Shown here: positions 45,955-56,700 of the stretch, piece by piece
Numbering within the stretch: the stretch's first letter is position 1
Layout: each line of letters begins with the position of its first letter
Assembly: GCA_001643675.2 (NCBI GenBank)
Contig: LSRY02000020.1
Span: forward strand, 1,047,501-1,111,500
Direction of reading: 5' to 3'
Source: Monocercomonoides exilis
Taxonomy: Eukaryota; Preaxostyla; Oxymonadida; Polymastigidae
DNA length: 64,000 nt
The notes under the pieces: generated by a model
Database searches by the model: none
Told to the model about the DNA's origin: nothing
What the model saw: only the letters and a program-made list of their open reading frames with translations
Translations under genes and position numbers: made by a program

Positions 45955-46203
45955 ATATGTCTCAATTTTTTTGAAAAGTTCCTTTTGTTTAATTTTCACA
46001 TAAAGAAAAAAATTTCATATTTCGATCAAATTTCTGTTCCCACTCACGAAAATACACAAAAATGGAAATAATAACATTATCAAGATTTTGTTTTCATGAC
46101 AGTGAATGTTAATGAGTGGAAACAGAAATTTGATCGAAATTTGAAATTTTTTCTTAATTTGAAAATTAAACAAAAGGAACTTTTCAAAAAAATAAAGACA
46201 TAT
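45955..46203. repeat. MITE family B, copy 3 (249 bp)
   Basis: The most regular copy. The left end 'ATATGTCTCAATTTTTTTGA' is mirrored by the right end 'TTCAAAAAAATAAAGACATA'. Inside are 'CAAATTTCTGTTCCCACTCA' and 'AGTGGAAACAGAAATTTGAT'. Confidence 0.8.
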
Positions 46204-47741
46204 AATAAAGTTTTTAATTTCAATTAAAAAACTTTTTTCAAAATTTGTATATTTATATGAAATAAGTATAAATGGAAAATTGTTACCATTCTAATGTGCA
46301 GTTATTCAATTTAAAAAATCACATTATTAAATGACGTAATTTTTTTCAATCGCTTCAGTCAAATTTCGTTTTTTTCCAAGTCAAAGTCAGTCAGTCACCC
46401 AGGCTTATGTGCAATACATTTACGAGTTACAGACAAATTTTCATTAAGATCTGAGTGTGACAATATCTTCAGATTATACCTTCATTTTTCAGTTACAAAA
46501 ATTCATAAAAATTTTTGAACCAAAAAATTTTACATCATCAAAGTTATCCTTTCAAAACCATATTATTCAAAACGAAGTTATCCTTCACCTATTTCAATAT
46601 TTCAATCTATTTTCCTTCAACAATAAAAAAACCAGAAGTCTCAAAACAATTAAAAATTTCTATTACAATTATTCAATCAAAAACCATTCCTCAGTCATAT
46701 ATACAAAAATATAAAGTTTTTTCCAAATTGTTGAAAAATAATTCAATTGAACTTCAAAACAAATATAATTATAAATTTTTTGTTAACTCAAAGAAACATA
46801 TTCTCAATAATTATCAAAAAAATTATTTCTAATAAAATCATTAATTAAAATTTCCATCTATTCCAAACTCTTTCAAAATTTTTATTTGCTTCCATTTTCA
46901 TTTTCTCGTCTTTCCACTTCTTGTTCATAAGTAATTTTAAATAACTTTCAAATGACTCATTCATAATCAATATTTTTTTCTTATCATAAATTCTAGATAT
47001 ATAATATATGTCTGTGATCTTTAAAATTCTTATGATATATATTTTTATATCAATTTTAGAATTCTTTTCAATATTAATATGAATTTGTTTTCAAAGTTTT
47101 GATTTTCAAGTAGTTTAGATAAATAAAGTTTGTTTTGATTTATATAATAACTTTTTCAAAATTTTTTGGATTTTGTTCAATTCACAATTATAAATGAATA
47201 AAGCAATTAAATTTTTTATCGAGGTTATAATACTCATTCAATCAATTCATTGTTGTTGAGATGAGATGGTATTATTTTTAAGAAAGTCTTGCAATAATGT
47301 TATTGGAAATGATTTTTAAAAACGATTAAGAAAAAGAAGAAATAAATGTGTTATTTTTGTTTAAAACAGATTTAATTTGAATAATAATTTTGAACAATTA
47401 AAAATGATGAAGTGTGGTTTTGAATTTTTAAAATTAATGTGTGAATGTTGAAAGTTGAAAGTTTTCAAAAAAATTAAGGTTTAGTAATATGTTAAAAGAT
47501 ATGGAAACATAAAGAGAATATATTATGTTTATGAATAAAAAATAATTGAAGAAAAAACAATGCAAATATTTTTTGATAGAATTCATGAGATAATGTCTAT
47601 TTTTTATCAAAATAATTCAAAATCATTTTGTATCTTCTTTGTTTGACTTTTAACTTCTTTAAGAAAACCTAAAAATCTATGAAATTTGATCAAAATGTAA
47701 TATGTTTATTTTGGAGTTAAGAGTTGGTTTAAATTTGTGCA
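46204..47741. other. AT-rich region upstream of the giant gene
   Basis: About 1.5 kb with no gene. Two overlapping Lys/Asn/Ser frames at 46457-46832 appear to be composition. It presumably holds the promoter of the downstream gene; no specific motif stands out. Confidence 0.45.
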
Positions 47742-50700
47742 ATGCGGTTAAATTTTTTGGAATTTGCGCTTTGTTACGTTGCAGTTGCTCAACTCATTCC
47801 GCTGAGCCATGAAAAAGCCACAATCAAGCTAAAAGAGCAGTTTTTGCAAGGTGTTCTTTTGACGAACAGTTCCTTGAAGAGCTCGAACTTGGTGCTCGAT
47901 GAAAGAGGATGTTCTGCAATTTTCTCGGTGGACAAGGACTCAAAGCTGCATTTGATGTGCATCACTTCGTTGAAGCCTGCGAGACTTTTCCATCCGTCTT
48001 GCGTGTCAAGCGGGCAGTGCTTTTTCGTTAATTTTTCAGTTGTCTTCGAGGCAGGTTGGAATCGCTCTGTTTGCAGTTTGGCGGGGCTTTCTGGTGGAGC
48101 CGGAAGGTCATCAGTTTTATTTTCTTCATTTAATTCTTTGGTTTTTTGCCCCTCGAAATCTTCTTCATTTGCCTGCGGAGGCATCGGAGATTTTGAGTCC
48201 GTTGAGGGATGCGCCTTTTCGAATGTCACAGCAAAAGAAGAGTCCATCAAGGAGCTGCAAATGGCAGACCATTTATCCACTGTTTACTCCTCTGTGCTTT
48301 ACAATAATACTTTTTTCCGTTGTGCAGACGTCTACTACGGAACTGTTGTGCACGGACTGTCTCCAAGCTCTCCGGCTTGTGATTTTCGATCATCTTTCGA
48401 CCGCTATATTCAATGCACTCATTCACAATCAACCGAAAAATCCTCAAAATTCCACATATCCCGAACTGACCGTATTACAATGGAAAAGCAGCATGGAATA
48501 TTTGAAAATGAGGAATGGATTGAATGCGTAGGACCACAAGGAGGAGCAATATATTTTAATGGATATTACATAACAAAAAATTGGGATCTTAATATCAGCA
48601 ATTCAGTTTTTGAAAAATGCCACTCAGATGATAAAGCAGGAGCAATTTTCATGTATAAGGTCTACAAACACAAATGCGTTAACTGCCACTTCTTTGGAAA
48701 CACTGCAAATTATGATCCGCAAGATATATACTTTGCAAATCCTGATAGTCATTATTCAATTGATAACTATGTATTTTCGAATTCATATTCAACAACAACA
48801 GGCTCTCGATTTGTTATCAATGGTAAAGGTGATTTTTCTAATTTTATTGCTGAAATGAGCAAGCAGAGGAAAATTAAGCCTTCTGGGGTTGATGGTTGGG
48901 GATGCGGATTGGGAACCCTTCCATGTCAGACAATCGTATATGCGTATTCAGCCATGAGAACAAAGTATGCTATGCCAATGCTTTGTGAAGAAGGCACATA
49001 CGCACCTCCCACTCTGACGATTTCAGAAAAGCCTCTGACATTAGCAGGCTCAGGAATGGACAAAACAACAATTGGAAACTCGGATGCAACTGAATCTATT
49101 TTTATGGTGAGCGGAAACAAATTGGTTGTTAAAAATTTGTGTTTTCTGCTTTCAAAAAAGAATTCGCGAATACTGAGAATGACAAGCGCCTCTTCATTAT
49201 CCTCGTCAGTTCACTCATCCAATGAACCAAATTCTTTTTATTCCTCAAATTCTGGTCAAAGCATTTGTCAGTTAGAGTTCATCAAAATCAATCAGACGGC
49301 AAACACAGAGCTGTCTGCAGCGCTGTTTTCGATTGAGTCTGGGCAGTTTTCTGTGACAAAGCTAACAGCTGTTAATATCCGGCTGTCGAACTCTGCCTTT
49401 TCCCTCTTTTTTTTCTCTTCTTGCGAAAATCCTTCAATCAGAGATTGTGTGTTCAATGGAATTACTGCACTGTCTTCTTTCACCTCAGCCTATTCTCCTA
49501 TTTTCACTCAGCGCAGCTCATCAAATGCAAAGCTTTCCCTTCAAAACTGCTCATTCAACAACATTATTTCTAATGATTGTGGAACTGGTGGATGTCTTGC
49601 ATTCAATGCGAAATTAACATCAAGCGATTCTTCAATTTCGAGTATTGCCTCTTCACTAAGCATTAGCAACTGTTCTTTCTGGTACTGCGCATCCAAGCCT
49701 GTAAACAGCAAAGGAGGTGCTATTTATGCCAATTACGGTCAATCAAAGCCAACAGCAGCAGATTTTTATGTGTTCAACACGAGTTTCAGCTCAAATCAGG
49801 CAACTTATGGAAGTGATTTGTATTTTGTGTGCTTTGACATTGAAGAATATGTTAGGAATGGGTCGATAAACTGGGCTTTAACAGCAGAATCTGAAAGTGG
49901 CGAACAAATGTCTATTTTTGGAGACGATTTCAATTATTTCCAAGGTGATCCAATTGACGCGATGATATTTCTGAAAGGTTATTTTGCAATGACTGTGTAT
50001 GCAGCATCTGGCTCAAACAGCATCGACAGAATTTTCTGTGGAGAAATCCGTCGCAAATGCTCCACTGTGAACTATGCACTCGGCAGATTGGCAAGTCCTT
50101 CTTCTTCTTCTTCTCTTTCAAATGGACAAAGAACTGTTTTTATTTCAGGTGCTTCGACAGTCACTTCTGGTGGCAATCTGTTAAACTCTGTATCAATTTC
50201 AGCTGAAGCTACGTCAGCAGCCAAGTATTCACTTTTATCATCATCTTCTGATCCTTCTGAACCATCTGGTCCTGTTAAAGCCAACCTTCGCATCCCATCT
50301 TCTGTTTCTGGTCAAAGCAGCTATATTTTTTACTCCTCGAGTGGTACATCATTGAATGAACTTGCTTTCTCAATGGCTCCATCAGTGGTTGATGAGGTTA
50401 AACATCTGCTTCAGTCGCTTATTTCTTTGCAAAATGGAATATTAACGTTAAGTGACTGCTCGTTTCAATGGGATGAATCATCATCGTCAAATTCTTATTC
50501 CTCTTCTCTCATTCTGATCTCATCTGAGCAAAGAGCAGATGCCAAGCTTGTTATCAGCCAATGCACCATCAGCCATTCTGCTCCATTGGCCATTTCTGCT
50601 CCCATCTTTGATCTGTCACAGGGTTCAGTCAGCTCCCAATTTACTTCTCTTCACATTCAGAATGTCACATCCTGCAGCCGAAGCTCAGCTGTCTTTGCAT

Positions 50701-53700
50701 TCAAGTCTATTTCTTCTTCTTCTTCTGATTCTTCTTCATCGTCTTCGGAAGCCAATCCACAGGCCTCGTTCACTCAGTGCGGCTTTGCCAGCATCAAAGG
50801 TAGCGAAGGCACAAATGCACTTTTTTCGACAAGTCAATTGATGACAGGCTCAGTTGTGCTTGAGCAGTGCAACTTGACAGATTGTGTGGGAACCAGTTCG
50901 ACTGAAGGAGGAGGGATGCGATGGGATGTGTGTGGTTCAGAAGAGATGAAGATGATCAATTGCAACATCAGCAGCTGTGCTGCGAAAGAGAGCGTTGGAA
51001 GCAGCAGAGGCAGCAATGAAGGCAGCAGCAAAGGCAAAGGAGGAGGCGTCTATCTGATTCTGAATGATTCTTCGAGTGACTTCCTTTTTGAGTCGTGCAC
51101 TTTCTCAGACAACCGGGCAGATGTGGGCAGAGATGTGTTCATTCAGTGCGAGAAGTTGTCGCAGGCAGCCGATTTGTCGAAATATGTGGATGTGTTTTCG
51201 AGTGCATTCGATGCAGAAAACTCGTTCTTTGGTGCTGAAAGTGCAACATTGTCGAATAATGCTGATCTGCTGGATGCGATGCGATACAGAAGCACAGTTG
51301 TGTTTGTGCGTGGGATTGCTCCTTCCTCTTCTTCTGCCGTCAATTTTGCCATCAATTCTGACCCATCTGCACCAACCAGCCAAACAGGAGTCAACTGGTT
51401 CCGCTGCGGTGCTTTGGATGCTCCATGTGAAACGATCGATTTCAGTCTGAAGCAAAAGGTAGCACCAAAAACAGAAGCAGCAGCGGATGAAGAAGAAGAT
51501 AAAATGCAGACAATAAAAGTGAAGGAGTCTTCGTTCATCAAAGAAGAAATTGATCTTTCTGACTCGATTTTGACATCTGCAGAAGAAAACGCAGAGTGCA
51601 AAGTGGATTTTGTTCAGTCGATTCCAAAGGCAACAGGAATTGCCGTCACAAACACAAAAACAATGGAAATCTCTCATGTTTCATTCAATGTTCCAACCTC
51701 ATTCACAAATGGCATGACGCTCCTGATTTCATCGCAAAGTGGAGCAGCATCGTTGGAATCATGCAATTTCTATTTGAATTCATCTTCTTCATTTGCCCAT
51801 TCAAATGGTGATGCTGATGATGCTGTTTCCTTCTCGTTTCCTCTTGTTGGGGTGTCTTCGGGTGTGCTGTCTGTTGCCTCATGCTGCTTCGGTTCAAACT
51901 CGGCAGTCAATTTTGGTGCGGCTGTGATGGAAATCAGCGACTCAGTCGACTTCACCTTTGACACAGCAACATTTCAGAATTTGTGTGTGCATTCTGATTG
52001 TCTCTTCAACGTTGTGCATTCAAACGAGCCTTCTCTGCTTCATTCGACCTCTGCTTCTGCTTCCACAAGAGCACAAGCAGAACATGCAGAAGGAGAAAGA
52101 GAAGGAGAAGGAGATGTTTCTGATGAAGACTTTTCAGAGTATTCATTCAAATTCCTGAACTGCACATTCAACTCGATCTCTTCAGTAACTTCAGTCTCTT
52201 CGGCTGATCAGACTGGAAAAGCGTCGCTTCTGTCGCCTGAACACACGGCGAGTGTTATTCTGTCCAACTGCTCTGTCTCCACATGTCTCTCTGAAGGATC
52301 CTTCGAAGGAGGAGTTCTTTGCCTGTCTGCCTCGTCTCAGGCGCCGTTCACTCTGAAGAAGAGCAGCATCAGCAGCTGTGCTTGCAACGCAGTCAGCGGA
52401 AAGGGCGGATTCTTGTTCCTCTGCTTGGACGGAAGAGATGCCAAATTCAACTTTGAAGAGCTGACTTTTTCTGGGAACGAAGCAAAAGTTGGGGAGAACA
52501 TGTTCCTCGCTTGCACAGAAATGAATGCTTCCATCAAAACTTCGAAGTTCAACTTTGATTTCTCTGATTTTGCAGGGAACATCAACGCCTTTGTTGGAAA
52601 CGACACCAAATATGGAAACACAGATTTGACAGTGTTTCTGTTTGCTTATTTGGGAAGCACAATCAATGTTGGCTCGGAAGGATTGGATTCGGTTGGGTGT
52701 GGTGCTCATGTTCCGTGCTTCTCATTTTGGACATCTATAAAGCATATTGACGCAGATGCTGGCAACAAGCGAATAATCATAACCTCATCAACAGACATCG
52801 AAGACGAACACGACATTTCTGGGCTGACAATATCATCGCAAAATGCTTTGGACTCACTTTCTGACTCGCCTTCGCCTTCTTCAACGCTTTCCATTCATTC
52901 CAAACTGAACAGTTTGAACAATTCACAAAAAGGTGTGCTTGTCAATTCTCGCAGTGCCACAATAGAAGATGTTATTATTTCGATTCCTTCGTCCTTTTTG
53001 GATGGGAATTCTGCTTCGATCAATGAGAACGTCCTGTTTGCGAGTGAATGTGACGATTCAACAGATTTTGGAAGGAGCGGGCTGAGTCTGACGAAATGCT
53101 CGTTTCAAAAGCAGACAGATGAATCTGTGAAGTTCAAGTTGGTTGCTGCAATGAAAGGGAAAGTGTGTTTGTGCGATGTGTGGGTGGAGGAGATGACATT
53201 CAGCTGCTCTGCTTTTGCATTCAGTTCAGGTGGCGTTTTGTGGTTTGAAGAATGCCATTTTGCATCAGTCAATTTGGAACAGAAATCTTTCATGGAAATG
53301 TTGGAGGCGGAAACACCAAAAAATGAAGGAGAGAAAGAAGGAGAAGATTCATCAACAGCTGTTCTTCTGTTGAACGCTTCATCCTTCAGCAGCATCAACA
53401 ATGGAGCATCGAATCCTTGTTCTTCGATATTCTCTCTTCAGAACAGCTACGAAATCGAAGTAGTTGGATGCACGTTCCAAACACTCGGCTCAGAAGGATG
53501 CAAAAAGGGAGGAGCGATGTCTTTTGAGCTGAAAGGGACAGATGGGCAACTGAAAATGAGCAATATGGGAGTGACAAACAGCATCTGCAGCAGTTCTGAA
53601 GGATGTGGGGGAGGAATCTATTTGACATGTGCAACAGACAACAATGACAGATATTCATTTTCAGAGATAAGTGTTGGAGGAAACAAGGCGCACCAGGGAA

Positions 53701-56700
53701 GAGACATGTTCATTGTGGCGAATGATCTGAGGAAGGATGTGAATTCTGAGTTGTTTGCATTTGCGACACAATTTGATGACAAAGCGAATGCGCTGATTGG
53801 GTTTGACAGGAGGTATTTCAACGAGGTGGTTGATCTGATGATTTTTGTGGAAGGCTTTGTGAGTGCATCTGTTCTGATTGAGGCGACAGCAGGGCAGAAT
53901 GAGGTGTTTTGTGGGAACAAATATGTTCCGTGCCAATCGCTTGACTATTCTGTCAATCGACTTGCAGAGAGCAGTGCAGATGTGCCACTTCGTGTAATCA
54001 CTGTGAAGTCGAATGGCTCGATCAAAAATGACATTTCACTCAACTCAGTCAATGTTGTGTCATTTGGCAGAGAAAACAGCGGGATTAACATCAGCGCCAA
54101 TGTTCAGTTTGCATCTGGAAGTGTTGTTTCATCCACAGCCGCTCTTTCGTTTTCTTCAATCGATTTTCATATTCCATCTGTTTTTGCTATTGAGACACCC
54201 GAAGGTGCTTCGTTGTTTTCCTCTTCGACAGAAACAGGAAACATCCAATTTTCATCTTGCTCTTTCATTATCACTTCTTCAGAATCACAAGATGTTTCAA
54301 GTTGCGTGCATTTGATCAGCGTTTTGGGTGGAGTTGTGCAGCTTTCTCAATGTCATGCTGATTCTGCCTCATTTTCTGTCGCGCCTTTTGTGATTTCGCA
54401 AACAGCTCAAGCTTCGTTCGAGGGAGTTAGCTTTACACAATTATCATTTTCATCTTGTTCACTTTTCAATCTGATTCCTTCAACACTAGATGCAAAAGAT
54501 GATTATTCGTCATCAGCCAATCAAGAATCTCGGCCAGCAGAAATAAGCTTCAAGAACTGTGAATTCACTTCTCTTCATGTGAGTGAGTATGACGAGCAGC
54601 CTTCTTTTGGGTCTGTTCAGCTTGAGACGCATCTGTTAATTGTGAACTGCTCTTTGGATTATTTGACATCTGCGTTGAGTGTGGAAGGCGGAGGAATGAG
54701 AATAGAACTTAGAACAGAAGGAAGCTTCTGTCTGAAGGGAGAAAATTCTGAGCAGATAAGTTCTGTTAGCCATTGCACTTGCTCGGAGTTTGTCGGAAAA
54801 GGAGGGTTTTTGTATCTGAGCTGCTGCAACTCGATCGATGGATTTTCTTTGTCTGACTTGGTATTTTCTGAGAATGAAGCATTTGTTGGGAGAAACGTGT
54901 TCATATTGAGCTCCGATTTGAATGCTTCTGTTGTCATTGAAAGGTTGATGTTTGATTGGACCGAATGGAAAAACACAAATGCTTTCTTTGGAGCAGACGA
55001 AGAGAACTTTACAGAAGGCATTTCTTTGAGTATGCTTCTCTTCAAATACACAAGTAATTCTGTTATTATCTCTTTAAATGGAAGGGATGTCATTGGATGT
55101 GGATCGGAATGGGTTCCTTGTCAATCATTTATTGAAGGAATGAGGCATTTCAGAGAAGGTGTCCAATTTAGAGAAATCAAAATCAACACAAGTGCTGCCA
55201 TTTCAGACGAGTGGGACCTTTCAAACAGCTCAATAAGCCCAGCTATTTCTTCTTCTCCTGGTTATTCTTCTTCTTCCTCTTCTGATGAGCCTTCCTCTGA
55301 TGAATGCACAATCAATGTGGGAAAAGCTATTCAATCTCTTTCTGAGCCTTCTGAGGCTGTGCTCACAAACAAGCTTGTGCTCACCTTCACCTCCATCAAC
55401 TTCTGCCTGCCTTCGTCTTTCGAAACACCACAAAAGGAACTTCTTTTCACTGAGACAGGAACAGCCACGCTTAGCAAATGCTCCTTTGCGATGCAGACAG
55501 CAGAAGAAGGCATTGCGTTTGTGCTTTTCCATGTTTCGTCTGGGACATTTTCGATTGAAGAGTCCAAAATGGCAGAGCTCTCCTTTGCAACGTCGGCCAT
55601 CCGACTTGCAGCACCCGCTGCACATTTTGTGGCAAGCGCGTTTTCTGTTGATGTTCTGAATTTTGTTGATGGACCGTTTATTTCTGTGGGAAATGTGGAA
55701 GAGAAGGAAAATGAGGAATCAATCTTATCAAGGAATGGCAAAGAAATGAAAGCGAGCAAAGAAGCGAGCGAAATCAGACTGGAGAATCTTCAGTGGCATC
55801 TCATCCACAGCACAAATGAGAATGCATCGATCATTTCTTATGAGAGCGCGCTGTCTATTGCGCTGACGATGGATAACTCTACATTCAGCAATTGCGATAG
55901 CCAATCTCTTCTAGGAGGAGCGTTTTTTGTATGGATGAAGGAAAGCTCGGACTCTTCGATTTGCAGCTGGGCAAATGAGGGATGTATGCAAGTTAATATA
56001 TCAACTTTTGAAGGGTGCGCATGTTCAACGACTGAGGGAAAAGGAGGCGCAATTGCATTGAATTGCTTGGACAATCCAGACAATTCAAATGTTCCTTCTT
56101 CAAGTACTGTGAAAGGTCTTCCAATTACTTTTCGGCTGATTCGGTTTTCTTTGAACAGAGCTAAAGTAGCGAATGATTTATTCATTATTTGTCGATCAAT
56201 CTCTGACCAAATCAATGAAACCCTATTTGTAATTGATTTCGAAGAACTGTCATTCGATAAGACTAATGCAATCTATTGCACTGATCAACTAAACAAAGCT
56301 CCTATTGATTTGGCTCCATTCATTGTGTTCTACAAATCAGAGCAAATATTTGTGTCTGCAGAAGAAGGGATAGACAATAAAGAATGTGGGAAAAGATCAG
56401 ATCCGTGTGCCACACTCAGCGAGTCTGTGCGGCATCTCAACGAAGGATCATCTCAAAAAGTGTTTGTAATGGGAAAAGCTAATGTTTCAGTTGAAACAAT
56501 CATTCATTCTGTGACAGTTCAGGCTGTTGGAGACACTCAGGCTATCGTTTTATTTGACTCGGAAATCACAAAATCAGATGAAAAATCGAATTATGTTGTA
56601 TCCTCTTCGCTGGAAAGCCAGTTATTGAAGATAAACATCGTATTTGGATCAGGGTTTGCTTCATCGCATCACTCTGTCTTTGGAGTGAGGAGCGGAAATC

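Noticed and set aside
46457-46832. Overlapping Asn/Lys/Ser frames upstream of the giant gene
   Set aside because: Composition-driven; no start context or homology.
48040-48531. 163-codon frames on both strands inside the giant gene
   Set aside because: Shadows of the long reading frame; no independent signal.
50539-50841. Leu/Ser frame inside the giant gene
   Set aside because: Shadow frame produced by Ser-rich codons.
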